Source of the DNA: Chrysomallon squamiferum
Taxonomy: Eukaryota > Mollusca > Gastropoda > Neomphalida > Peltospiridae
Direction of reading: 5' to 3'
DNA: 64,000 nucleotides
Assembly: GCA_012295275.1 (NCBI GenBank)
Contig: CM022674.1
Coordinates: forward strand, 8,764,260-8,828,259
The position numbers were made by a program, and so were the translations under genes. The notes beneath the pieces are model-generated. The model had not been told where the DNA came from and searched no databases. It saw only the letters and a program-made list of their open reading frames with translations. The stretch's first letter is position 1. Each line of letters begins with the position of its first letter. Shown here piece by piece: positions 12,868 to 26,003 of this stretch.

Positions 12868-12918
<51 letters not shown>
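12868..12918. repeat. (ATT)n microsatellite
   Basis: About seventeen ATT units. Confidence 0.95.
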
Positions 12919-13044
12919 TTAATACATACATAGGGAAATGTATTCCAATTAAGATCGATTAATAGTGCCTGAAAGACCTGACGAACGAAAAATTGTTCAC
13001 TGGAGTTATCGTTCATGCTAAAATTGTTCGCTAGCCATATTTCA

Positions 13045-13053
13045 GCGCGGGAA
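13045..13053. promoter_or_regulatory. E2F-like site upstream of TRAIP
   Basis: GCGCGGGAA, the complement of TTCCCGCGC, matches the core of the E2F consensus and stands out in an AT-rich stretch. It lies 490 bp before the TRAIP start codon, with a possible donor (GTAAAT) a few bases on, consistent with an untranslated first exon. Expected for a gene expressed in S and G2 phase. Confidence 0.4.
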
Positions 13054-13357
13054 GACTTGTAAATACGAAATCTATTATGTAGAGAAGAGAGCCGCAACAT
13101 TGTACGTATTCTAATGTAAATCACACAAATTTACATCGATTATCCGAGACCATAGAATTAATCAGATATTTTGATTGATAATCCAATTTCAGTACCAGCG
13201 TCAATGAACTTTGAAATTTGATTATTCTGAATTCGATAAGGATGACAATTGTGAATTGACATGTTCAGCTGTTGATCAATTAATTGAACTATTTATATTA
13301 CTATTTGGTTTACTAAAATATATAGACCCTAATAGATATAATGAAACCATCTTTGTT

Positions 13358-13359
<2 letters not shown>

Positions 13360-13439
<80 letters not shown>
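13360..13439. repeat. (CT)40 microsatellite
   Basis: Eighty bases of perfect CT on the plus strand, ending 80 bp before the splice acceptor (13517-13518) of the first TRAIP coding exon. Confidence 0.97.
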
Positions 13440-13442
<3 letters not shown>

Positions 13443-13534
13443 GAGTATGTAAATTAATCAATTGATAAAATGATAAACGTTTTTATCTTTTGTTTTTTAA
13501 ACTTTAAATTTGTTTCAGAACTTGAAGTTTAATA

Positions 13535-15608
13535 ATGAGAGCTCAGTGTTGTATATGTGCAGACCAGTTTGAAAATGATGACAGTGTTAACATTGCTGCA
13601 GCACCATGTGGTCATACTTTTCATGAAATTTGTGTTATGCGATGGTTGAAAACATCCAATTCTTGTCCACATTGTCGAACAGTTATTAACAAGAGTAAGG
13701 TTGGTGAAATGTTGTTTTATTCTCGATGAAAGAAATAAAACTCCTCTTTTTTTAATATTGGCATGCGCGAAATGAGGTTAAGAGCTATAAAAGTATAAAT
13801 ATATATAATTTTTTTTCTTTCTGGGGATAAGTAAATCAGATGTCTCCAGTTTGTAGTAATACTGAAGTGGACAATTTCTTAGAAGAAACTGCTTTTTCTT
13901 ACTGCAGGCTGATCTGAAAATTTTAAAAAGCTAGAGTAAATTAATAAGTTATGTTAAACCTTTTTTCAAAAATTCAGATGCTACTTAAAACATGTATCAT
14001 AAACAGCTCTTTATATCTTTGTCAGATAAAGAATTTTTAATCTATGTAAATATTTTAAATGATTATTTTGAATTTTCAGGTGATAAAAAAGCTGTACTTT
14101 GATATAGGAGATGAACCAACAACTGACAATGATTCAGCTAAACTTGTCAACCAGTTATCAACTCTTAGAACAAAAATCTTGGAAAAGGAAAAAGAAAAGA
14201 GTGACCTTGAAGACACAGTGGGTGTATACATGCATAAAATAGAAGACTTTAAAGAAACCCTAAAGGGAGTCAGTCTACTGTACAAACAGGAGCAGAGCAC
14301 CAGCAATGCTCTTCGTAAACAACTCTCTCTCTTCGAGTGTCAGCAGAGGGTGCTGGAAGCTGAAAAAAAACAATACAAAGAAGCTCAAAAGAAACTCCAC
14401 ACACTGAAAGATATAGAAATGTTATTAACAGGTAGTTAATGATGTCCAATCAAACAGTGTAAACAAATTTTGTATATTTTCAAAATTTTCAAATAATGAT
14501 ATAGCCAAAATAGTCTCTAATTTTATATTAAGATATAACTGCTTTTAATGTCTGCAACAGCCTGATATATTTTACAAAAAATGTTTAAGTCTAAAAATAT
14601 TGATTCTTTATTTGTAATATTTATTTAATTTATTTATTTTGTTTTGTAAAGGGCTATTGGCTGTTTTTTTGTTACCTTGCAACATTTTATTATTAGGACA
14701 GGCTAAGATACAATTATTTCAAAGCTAGAACATTTTATTTTTTAAAACAGGTTACAGTGCTAGTGCTACTGTTCATTTTAATTATTTTATTTTCAGGATG
14801 TGAGAGTGATACAGAAGAAATTATATCACAGTATGGAGAAGGTACTGAGGCATCAAAACAGTTGGCTAAATACTGTACAATTATCAAACGTGAATATGAA
14901 AAAGTGAAATCTGAGAAAAGAACTATAAAAGAACATTATGAGAAAGTGAGACGAGAACTGTTATGTAAAACTCACCTGTTGGAAGAAAGGTCAAAACAGC
15001 TAACTGCTGTTACAGAACAACTTAGACAGTCAGAAGAAGAACTGACAAACTCTGAGAAGGAAAAAGACATTTTATATAAGAAGCTAAATAAATTGAAAAA
15101 AGCAATTTCCAGTCCGTGTGGAAGTTCAAGTTTTATAGAAACACTGACTGAAGAAAGTCCTCTACTTAAAACTTCACAGAGTAAAATGCTGAAAGACCAG
15201 TCTGATGAAACAGAGCGACAGTTACAACTTTCTCCAGATCTGTTTGAAGACACTCCTAGAACCAAAGTCAAACGACACTGTGATGACAATAAAATTAAAT
15301 TTGTCAAAATTAGCTCAGCGAGGGATAACAATGCAACAAAAAGACAAAAACTTGAAGTTGAGGATTCAAATAATTTGGCATACCTGAGTGGTTTAAACAT
15401 CTTCAAGAAAAAATCTGGTACAAGTTGTGTCAGTGCTATACGAGAGGGATATGATGGACTTGGAGGTCACACAACTTTCACACAGCCATTAGGACAGAGA
15501 AAATTTACTGTTTCAAAGAAATTACATTCACGATCACAACCTGCAAAGAAACTAAGTATGACAACCAAATGTCCACCCTTGCCAACAATGGATGGATTCC
15601 TATCCTGA
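13535..15608 (+). CDS. TRAIP: E3 ubiquitin ligase TRAIP (RNF206-type)
   Basis: Coding exons 13535-13699, 14080-14431 and 14797-15608 join in phase to 442 residues (human about 469). Residues 5-50 form a RING finger: CCIC, then a CGHTFH core and a CPHC pair, binding two zincs. Residues 55 to about 250 are a coiled coil, as in TRAIP, beginning with the conserved KKLYFD. A late GYDGLGGHTTF stretch closely matches the C-terminal region of vertebrate TRAIP. Known role: replisome-associated ligase that ubiquitinates the CMG helicase at converged forks, interstrand crosslinks and in mitosis. The last residues MDGFLS align with the PCNA-binding end of vertebrate TRAIP but lack its glutamine. The ATG follows an acceptor at 13517-13518, so the 5' UTR is split. 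An AATAAA is at 16120-16125. A later ATG inside intron 2 is not used. Confidence 0.94.
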
Positions 15609-18600
15609 CTTTGCTAATATTTATGTGTATATAATTTATTAATGTTTTTTTATCACAGTATGTATATATATATATATATTAAAATAATTAATAATTCAAA
15701 TTGTGACATTCAACAAACAAATTTTTATACATACCAATGACTACTTTTAGTTCTGCATCTCCTATTAGAATTATGTACATACAGAGCAGCCATGAGTGAG
15801 ACTGGCTAAGCAGGAATGGTTGTTTGAATTTTGAGAAATAATGTGTGTAATTTATATCTATTCACAGCTGAGAATTTGTTGAGAGTAAGTATATACTGTG
15901 TGAGATATTGTTTGGGTATATATAAAACATTTTACAAGTACTTTTATATTATTTGTGAATTGTTAATTAATCTCCATTACATAAGACATTTTTATTCTGA
16001 ATATTGTTTGGTGAAACCATTCATGAACTATGTTTACAATCTAAATTATGCACTGTTGATTATTTTTACTATATGTACATTAATGTTAGCTAATGTGAAC
16101 ATTTGGTGAAAATGCTGTAAATAAATTATTATTATTATTATTATTTTTTAATGGATGGTTTTATTATATCACTTATTACCCATCATTAAGAACATAAATC
16201 AACAGAAAGTACACACTAGACTGGTTCACAGCAAGCTATTCCTTTATTAGCAGCTAGGATTCTTTTAACATAGACATGAAAATAAATATTAACCAGGCAG
16301 GGATTGTGACATGTTGGTTCCATTCATCACCATGAAAACACTAGGCAAACAATAGATGAACAAATTCCATAGAGAACTAAATTAAATCTAATTACCCTGA
16401 TATACTTCACTGTGTTATTTGTCAGAACTGAACAATCACATTAAAATGGAAGATTATTATTAATTTTTATTTATTTATTAATTTACATTGATGACGAGTG
16501 CCAATAGAAGGTTAGGACCAGTTCTTCACAAATGACTTACTACAACAACAACAAATAAATGAACTGATCAGAGCAAGCTATTGCGTAGTATGCCTGCAAC
16601 AGTCTCATAACATTGATGTCTCTCCTTAAATTGTTGAATAGCCAGTTATAAATTATTTAGATAGATCAATTACAAAAAATGATAAATACATTTTTAATAA
16701 AAGGTGAAATATAAAAATAATAGTCACTGAATGAACGATCAAATTGGGCAACATATTTCAGTTTATGTTTAGTTTCCAAACTAGTAGGGATTTAGATGCA
16801 TTTGTTAATTATTCGTTGTCACATTTCTCATTAAAATGACCACCATGACATGACTGGTAAATAAAATATTCACACTGACTAAGAAAGTGACGGCAGATTA
16901 TTGCTGAATGTGTTTAATAAACTGCTTCATCTCATACTGACAAATGTACGTTTTTCAGAATCATAATTCTGGTGAAAAAAGTAGTGTTATGATATCATTT
17001 GTTCAGTATAAACATTGTTTAAAACTTTCAATCTATTAGCTAGTAATATAATACAAGGAATTTGTTAACATTAGACACAAAAGCATTTAAAACAAATATT
17101 TTCTGATATTAGACATTTTATTTACACAATTATTTACATTTATACTTTCATATAAAAGCAAAATATTTCTGCTTTCAAGTTTTTTTAGGATACAGGATAC
17201 AAACATTACAAAGCTAATCAACAAGCTGCAATAGATGAAATAAGGAATGTAGTACCCAAAGAGGTTTTGAAACCTATGTCGTGTGTGGCTCCAAAAATGA
17301 AAATAAAATGCAAATCTAACTAGTGTTTCTGTGATAGGCATACTAAAACAAGGCAACAGATAAAGCAGTCATGTGTTGTTAACAAGTTTTTTAAAAGTTG
17401 ATGTAAAGAAATTTACCTCCTTGTATTTGAAGTTATGCTTTTGCTGAGATAGATATTGCAAATCTTCAGTTTACAAGAGACCATGAATTTAAACATCACT
17501 ACATCAGTAATATGACATCACAACCACACAGAAAATTAATTATTTCTTAATTTTGTTATGTATAATGTGTAACTACAATAACTTAAATAATCTATGTATG
17601 ATTTTGACATTAATTTAAATACACTAAAAGATACTCAGTAAATTATTAATACACCACATTTTAATGCAATACATGAAAAATTCTGGATTATTACATAAAA
17701 TACACAAACACAGAAGACTAATGAAATATATTTGATTTAAAAAATACTGAAATGACTTGAGCACTATCCCATTCTAGTCTTAAGCATTTAAAAAGAAAAA
17801 AAAACACAAATTTAATTTTATTCAGGTTTAAATGTATATAAAATTATGTGAAATATAAAAATAATAAAATATTTCCACAATTCTTTTTCGAAAATAATAT
17901 TTTAATATAAGTAAGATGTAAAAACAGATATTAAAATTAAATAAATCATTTATAAATTATATCTGTAAATTATTAGAAAACTGCAAAAACTAGACATGAA
18001 ATGTAAGGATCAAAGACCTGTTTAGAGGAAACATGGAGATACTTTTTTTTCTTCATAGGAAACATCAACAGATTTTACTTCGCTGTTTTATATTTATTAA
18101 CATCAAATGTGCAAATTTTTTGTTGTCTAACTGTTAATAATTATAATAATAACAAAAATGACACTAAAATATGAAACTAAAACCAATCTTTAAAAATCAT
18201 AAGAAATAATAAATAGAAAAATGACTACATGACTACATGACATTAAATTGTTGTATTTACTCATACTAAAAGGTTTGAAAAGACTGAGAAGGTAAGCAGT
18301 TATTTCCAAATGTAGCTTTTAAAAAACAAAGATGCAACTAAAAAAATAAACTTAAAAATTATAATTAAATATTTGGGAGGTATTATTTCCATTTTTCAGT
18401 AACATTTAAACTACTTTATAAACAACTGACAGGCACAACTAAAGAAAAGTTTAAAAAGAAATATATTACAGAAATAAAGTGTATTACAAGTATTATCCTC
18501 TAATCTCAAAATAACAAGAAATAAGAAAATAAGAATATATATCTATCAAAAATCTTTCATACATATCAAATAATGAAAATTATTTACAAATATGCATTAT

Positions 18601-18646
18601 ATTAAAGTTGTTTAATATTTAAATGATTTTTGTTATTAGAAAGTTT
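15609..18646. other. Convergent 3' region of TRAIP and KIF20
   Basis: About 3 kb with no coding region that I can support. The left part is the TRAIP 3' UTR (AATAAA at 16120). The right part should hold the 3' UTR of the long kinesin transcript (minus-strand AATAAA candidate at 18093-18098). Short tyrosine-rich open frames near 15.8-16.1 kb and 17.1-17.35 kb have no domain. Confidence 0.65.
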
Positions 18647-20643
18647 TCACACAACAGTGTTTTGTGCTTTCGTTTTCCTTCGATCTCGCAACTGTCTGGT
18701 AACCACTTCATGTACGTCCACAGTCTCTGGTGTCTCCATCACACTGGGCTGCAGACAGAAACAAAACACAGTAGAACTGCTGTAAACATACTCTAATTTA
18801 ATGTTAATTTTTTAAAGTCTTTTCAGAAGGATGAAATTTGAGAGACTGCAAATTACATTTTATGTGTTTGTGTGGGATACAGACTATAAAATGAGTGTCT
18901 GTAATCTATACATTTTTGTTGTCTTTGTTGTTTGAATATGTAACCAAAGATTACAAGGTAATACTCACAACATTCCTCAGAAAAATATATAAAATTTGAT
19001 TCTTATTGAGGAAAGAAACAAATTAATGTAAAAGTAACCTCTTCCTCATCTAACTAGTTGACGATAAATGTTTGTAACTTGATGATTACTATTTGACAAA
19101 GCTATCAAGATATATCTTAAATCACCTATACTTTAATAAAATATCTAATAATGGATGTAAGTTTTGGAAACAGTTTTTATGTAAATACTATTTACTAACC
19201 ATGAAAGGGGCACAATCGAAGGGAGCTGATATTGTTTCTTTATAAAGTTGTCTTTTTCTGCTTCCTTTTTTTGATGATTCTGGTGTCCCATTACTTTTAG
19301 CAGCTGGAAAAATAGAATCTATCTCACTGTACTTTTCTGAGCTGCTTTTTCTTTTTCGTGAACTCAGAAAGGTTTTTTTTTCTTGTTTGTTTAAAACAAA
19401 TAGTTATTTTGTTAAAGTGTTTAAAAATAATTTTTTAACAATGTTAATCAAATTATTTATCAGGAGTAAAATTAGGAGTACCAAAGAATAATTATTTTAA
19501 TGTTAAAACAACAAGGTTATATTAGCATTAGTTTGAGTGACCAATGCAGACATCCACAGTCCAGTTCAAACAGTGACCATCACAAAGTCCATTAGACCAG
19601 ATCCAGAATGTGCAAAGATCCACAATTGCAAAATAAAAAGAATAAAAATATGTTAGCAAAACTAAAGATAAAACAGAACATACTGAATGATAATCTTATT
19701 TAAGCATTTACTTTTTAATCATGCAATTAGTTAACATAGGTGAAAAGAAAATAATTTCACTGAAATCAACTTCATTTCTCTCTATATATATCAAAACTAT
19801 TATTTTTTTAATAATTAAATTTGTTTTGTTAAACTTCTTTTAATATGCTGAATGTACATTACTTTGCGTAAGTAATTTAAATATTATATTATAATACTGT
19901 GTTGTACTTTATTGCAGTCACATAATTTAAATATTTTATTATGATACAGTTTTGTACTTTATTGCTGTCACGTAATTTAAATATTTTATTATAATACAGT
20001 GGTGTACTTTATTGCTGTCACGTAATTTAAATATTTTATTATAATACAGTGTGTCAAGTAATTTAAAGTATCGTACTGTGGCAGGAACAGTTGTGTGATG
20101 TGTTTTACTAAATGTACTGACCTGCTTTAACTAAAGGGGAGTTGCCTGAAACAATGTTCAGTATTTTTCCCTTGGCTATGCTGGCTGCTTTCCGCTTTGG
20201 TCTCCTCTCTGAACTTTCTTCCTGCTGAATACAATTAATACAGGTTTATGTTCAATCTTTTTATTTCTCTTTGTATTGTTTATTATTGTAATAGATGATT
20301 TAAATGTCAGCATCAGTAATGTACACAAATAACATTTTAACTAAATACTGAAGAAGTCAATATGAATCAGGAGTCAGCAAAGTAGTCACTGGGACTATTC
20401 AAAAGGGGTCAATTCATCAATAAATAACCAATGCACATCCAAAACTATATGATTCAAATAGATATTATTATGCCAGATTTACACAGCTACCTGTTCTGTT
20501 TGTATCTCTGTCTGGTGACATCTCTTTCTGAGAGACTTTTTCAATCCTTTGACTGCACTAGGTGGAGTTGCATCAATCGTCAAATGACCTCTTGTGTCAA
20601 CATCATCATTAACAAATACAGGAGCAGGAGGAGTTGAAATGCC
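18647..20643 (-). CDS. C-terminal tail exons of the long KIF20 form
   Basis: Exons 20643-20491, 20224-20122, 19303-19200 and 18748-18647. They leave the coiled coil and encode a proline-, serine- and basic-rich tail ([44 protein letters not shown]) ending NTVV. The clusters of Lys and Arg look like nuclear localisation or microtubule-binding signals, and the TPP and TPE sites could be CDK targets. This resembles the tail type of mitotic kinesins in composition; I do not recognise a named domain. Confidence 0.8.
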
Positions 20644-22198
20644 CTAAAAAACAACAACGTAACATTTACTACATAACACAGACACTGCTAATAAAATACT
20701 CCAAAATAAAAGAAGCACTGACATTACAAATAAATAAATGTCTTTTTAAGCAGAATATTCTAATGTTGTTTTAAAATATTTGTTGTTAATTTTTGAGAAC
20801 CTTTAAGATTTTGTTGTTAATTAAAGGACAATATTAAGATATTTCTCGAATAACAGAAAATGTTACATGTTCATATCTTATGACGTAAATCCATCCTTCT
20901 ACCATAGAACACCTTCCTAGAACATAAATAAATGATATACATACATGGAAAAAAATATATACAGACACATCTTTCATACAACACATAAATTTCTCTCATT
21001 GCAAAGACAAGTGGTCACTTATTTTTAAGATCTGAAATTCATCCCAGTGTTACAAAAAGAAGTATGTTGTATACCCAGCTCACTAATTACACTTCCGAAG
21101 TGTAAAATATCTGACATAAATGTCCTTGGCAATTTCTGGAGCATAAAAAAACTGTGAAACGTCATCCCAGTATTTAAAAAAAGTATGTTGTAGAACCAGG
21201 TAACAGAAATTTTATTTACTAATACAACTTTGAAGCATAAAAAATATGTTAAATAAATGTCCGTTATAATTTCTGGAGTATTAATACGTCTGTGACTATT
21301 GTTCTCAGCAGTCAGAAAGCATTATCTACAGATTACTAAACTGTGTGACCATTTGTATTTACAGTGTGTTAAACAACCTGCAGCTTGGCCACCTGTTGTT
21401 GAAGCTGACTGTTTGACATCTTTAAGTCTGAGATGATTGCCTCGTTAGCTTTCATACTGACTTCTGTGTGAGACTGTAACACTGCCTTCTCCTCCCTCAC
21501 ATTATGCAACTGAAACAGAGAAACAGTCTGAGTGTGTGAGCACTCAGGAGTGTGCATGCATGTATGCTTGTGTGCATGTTATTATTTCATTTTCAGTTAA
21601 AGTTTATATATGTTGATGGGAAAATGAATACTTTTTTTTCCCACTGAACTGTTGTTTTGCTACTCAGTATATAATGAAATAAATATTGTTATTATTAAAA
21701 AGTTAAAAAAAATATGTATTAATTATTTTTTTTTTTTCAATATGTCTCTTATTATATTATTACTAGATTTTATAATATCAAAGAAATATAAAAACAGTAA
21801 CTTTGAATTTAAAAAAAATATATTTTTAGTTTGTATTTGTACACCATAATTAGCAATATTAAAAAATATCAGGAGAAGTGCAAAGCAAGTATGTTACAGT
21901 ATTGGGAGTTAAAGCATTTAAGGTTAAGAAGAGAGCTGAACATACAAACAAGTATTATAAAATGGAAACTTGAAAAATGTTTGATATTCTGTTTAGTGAT
22001 GTATAAATGTGATTTTTTTTTTTACATTAACCTTTTTCTTTAGTTCTTTGATTTCAGCAGCCTGATCCTTTAGTAATGTTTCCAGTTTGCTGACAAGTTC
22101 ATCACGATTTTGACGCCAGATCTGCAATCACAGAAATTTCAATATACATGAAGTAATAAAGAAAGGACACTGGTAATATTGGTTGCTTCAAAACAAAC

Positions 22199-22250
<52 letters not shown>

Positions 22251-24112
22251 TCAGTTATTTATTTTAAATGTCTTAAAACTTCAAAATAATGTCATTTCAA
22301 ACCAATCACTTATATAGAGGTGCTAACCTGCATTTTTTCACTGTTTTCTGACAGTTGTTCATTAACTTTGGTCAGTTCTTTTTCCAGATGTTTCTTCTCT
22401 TTTTCTAGCTTCAGAATCTCAAATGACTTACTCTGTAAAAGTGTATTTTGAAAACTAATGTAACAGGGATATGAGAACAACTGAATATAAAGAAAATGTG
22501 GTAGTTTTAGAGGTTTACAGAAAAGCTCATATAACCGAGGACAAACATAACAAACAGTGAAATGTTGGATTTACTCAACATATAAACAGACCACACAAAT
22601 TAGCTAGTGCAATAAAGAAGGTAATGACAGCAATTCTAAATTAATTATAACAATGTAATAATAATACTCAGATGTTGATTTGGAAATTTTATATTTTTCT
22701 AAATATAGTATTTAAAATAAAAATTAATAATGGATCAACTTATTGATAATCTTAAAACCTTCAACAATGTTTACAGAATTCATATTCAAAACATTTCAGT
22801 TATTAGTTGTGATATGGTGCTATTAAATTTTACTATTAGTTATGGTTGAAATTTGATAAACTTTATAAACATTTTATTCAAAAAGTTTTGATCATTAGTG
22901 AATTTGTGATAAGGTTTTTCTGACAGACAGTTAGAGAATCTCTATCATACACATAAAACTGCTTCATCTGAACTAATTACCTTTAACTGTTCCTTGAGTG
23001 AATTGTATTCAGTTTTCAGCTGTTCATCTGAGCTACTGTGTTCTTTAACTTCATTGTTCTTTTCTGTATAACAGTAAACAAATATTCTTTAAAATGTTAA
23101 ACATTAATTAAAAAACATCTAAAGTGTTTAAGAGAAAAAATAAGTAGATGACTTTAAATTAATGGGTGATTTAAAGTCAGTGAAAATTGGTGATAAATTT
23201 TGATGGTTATAAAACAGGAGTTTATAGATAAATAATATTAATTGATATAAGAAAATTGTTTAGAAATTCAATATTTCACTTCAAAGTTACATCACACAAA
23301 CACACTAAACTTGACTAATTTAATTACCTTCAAAAATATATTTTACCTGTTAGTAATTTTTCCAGACTGGCAATGTTTACATTGTTTTCATGCAGCACTG
23401 TGTTAAGTCTGTCTTTGTCTTTAGTGAGACTGTCAACAACATGTTTCAGTCTGCTGCAGTCAGTGTTCAAACTTTCCTCTCTGCGCTGGAGAGCCTTGTT
23501 CTCCTCTAACAGCTGACACTTCAACTGATTCTGATCACTGACGCCTTTCTCTTCAAGTGTCTGCATTTCTTCAAGCTGTTTTTCTGTCTTCCTTTGAAGA
23601 GCATTTCGTTCTTCTGTCAACATCTCTTCTCTCCTCTTAGACTGTTCAAGTTGTATTAGGTGTTTGTCAACCTGTCTTTTTAGATCAGCACATTCCTCTT
23701 TTATCAGTTCTTCTTTCTTCTTCATCTTCTCCAATTCTTCTCTCTGTGTTTTCCCTTGTCTTTCTATTTCACCTTTCTCTGACAATAACATTTCTATCTG
23801 TTTCTTCAATCTATCTACTTCCTGTGTCTGACTTTCTAGCTGGCTCTGCAAATGTTTGTTGTCTGCATCCTGCAGCTTTTCTTGTCTCTGCTGCTCAGAC
23901 ATATGTTTTTTGATTGTGTCCTCCAGTAGGTCTTGCTCCACAGAAAATTTTTCCTCAAGTTTTGACAGCTGATTTTCTTTTTCTGACTGCTTTTCTCTTA
24001 CAAGCTTCAGCTGATGTCTCTCGGTGTCCAGTTGTGTCTGCAGCTGTCTTAACTCTTAAAATAAAAATAATAAAAAATATATATATATATATATACATAT
24101 ATACATATACAT

Positions 24113-24201
<89 letters not shown>

Positions 24202-25947
24202 TACACACATACGCCTCTTTAAAAAAAACTTATATTCAAAATGATCTTCAATTTTATTGTCTTAATTATTTTTGGTTTGCATCCTTTTTCCCCCTTTGTT
24301 TTCATGTTTGTTATAGGTTATTCAATTAACTGAACCAGGGTTATTAACATAGTAAATAAAACAAACAGGTTTGTTTGGAGAATTAATAAAAGAAGTAATA
24401 ATTACCATCTTGTAGAGACTGAATCTCTTCATCTCGTGAATTCAAAACAGCATCCTGTGTTTCCATGGTTTCCTCTTGTTCCTGTATTACTTTCTTCAGT
24501 GTTTCCAGTAGGTTTTCATTTGCCTTAGCATCTGTCAAACACACAAGTAAGCTTCATATTCAATATTTTTATCACAAAATTGGTGTCTTTGGCTGCTACA
24601 TATATATCTAATATTATTATTTGTGTAATGATTCTGAAAGAAAAGCATGTGCTTGCACTAATTATCAATCAGCAATTTAAAAAAATGTAAAACCATTTGT
24701 ATTATCAGAGGCAGATTAACTTATCAAAACAAAATACTTCCTATTTTTAATTGTACAACCTTTCAAAGCAATTTCAAATCTTTCTCTCTCCAACTCTAAC
24801 TTCTGTTTAAGTTCCTTCACTTTTGAACTTTTTTCATCAAGTTTTTCAGTTTTACGTTTAATGTCTAACTTCAGCTCTCTCAGCTCCTCTTCCTTACTCT
24901 GTGAACCTGATTCTTTTTCAGCCTAATAATTAAAATCTTAGTTTAGTAATCATCACAGAAATGCAGGGGAAAAAACAAATACAACCCCCAGAAATTGGAA
25001 ATGCGATTTCCACCTCCAGTGCAGATTATCAAAATATAAAATTATGAACATTAAATTTTACATTTATGTAATCTTTACCATAATCTACAAGTTGCTATGA
25101 ACACATAATTTACATGCCAAATTAATCCTACAGTATATAACAGAAAACAATTTATTTAAAAAAATAAAAAGACTGAAATATTAATAAATAAAATTATATG
25201 AAAAATGTTTCAAAATGCAATATTTAGATTTTTGTAAACAAATATATGTATACTTGGAGAGCACGTAATGTATCATTCAATGTGAGTATCCTCATCTCCT
25301 TTTTAGACAGGCTCTCCTCCAGCTCACTGATTTTCTCCATGTTCTCCTTCAGTGTGCAGCTTGCCTGCTTCAACTGTTGTCTTAGTTTACTCTCCCGATC
25401 TTGACTCTAGATTGTGTATTTAACAGTTTTAATTATTATTGGAAATCAGATGATTATATTGTATCATGAATAAAGAAACCGTCTAATAATAGAAGTAAGA
25501 AGATATCGATTATGTTCACTTTCCCAACACAGTAACACATTTTATAATAAGATTAATAGTTTTCATACAAAAAATTCTTTAATATTCAGAAATACTGAGA
25601 AACTGTAACTTCACTATTCTGTAGCATAGAAAAACTAGTAATACATTTGGTTAAATACAAGTATAAGAAAATGTTTTAGAATTCTTACCTTTTGTAGCTC
25701 CTTGCTGACGAGAGATTCTGATGAGGACAGGTAATTCGGTACAGGTGCTGTAGGAGTGTCTTTCAAACTCGATTCAACATTCTGCAGTTGTTGCTGAAGT
25801 GAAACTATCTGTCTCTGACTCAACTCTAACTCCTCACATTTCCTCTTCAATTCTTCTTCTTTTACCTCAAGTTGTTTCTTTAGTTCAGTTAATCTAATAA
25901 TTAAATAATTACACTATTTATATACACACACACACACACACATTAAC

Positions 25948-26003
<56 letters not shown>

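Larger units (their letters stand above)
11657..13518. other. Divergent spacer between LRR gene and TRAIP
   Basis: Head-to-head upstream region of about 1.9 kb. It should contain the 5' UTR and promoter of the LRR gene (to about 11.76 kb) and an untranslated first exon of TRAIP (perhaps near 13.05 kb). Microsatellites at 12626-12664, 12868-12918 and 13360-13439. No coding region: the tyrosine-rich and serine/leucine-rich open frames here are translations of microsatellites. Confidence 0.7.

Noticed and set aside
12723-13461. Open frames with poly-Ile, poly-Tyr, Ser-Leu and Arg-Glu runs
   Set aside because: Translations of (ATT)n and (CT)n microsatellites.
23914-24222. Open frames of alternating Tyr-Ile or Tyr-Thr on both strands
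   Set aside because: Translations of the (AT)n/(AC)n microsatellite and adjoining coiled-coil exon.
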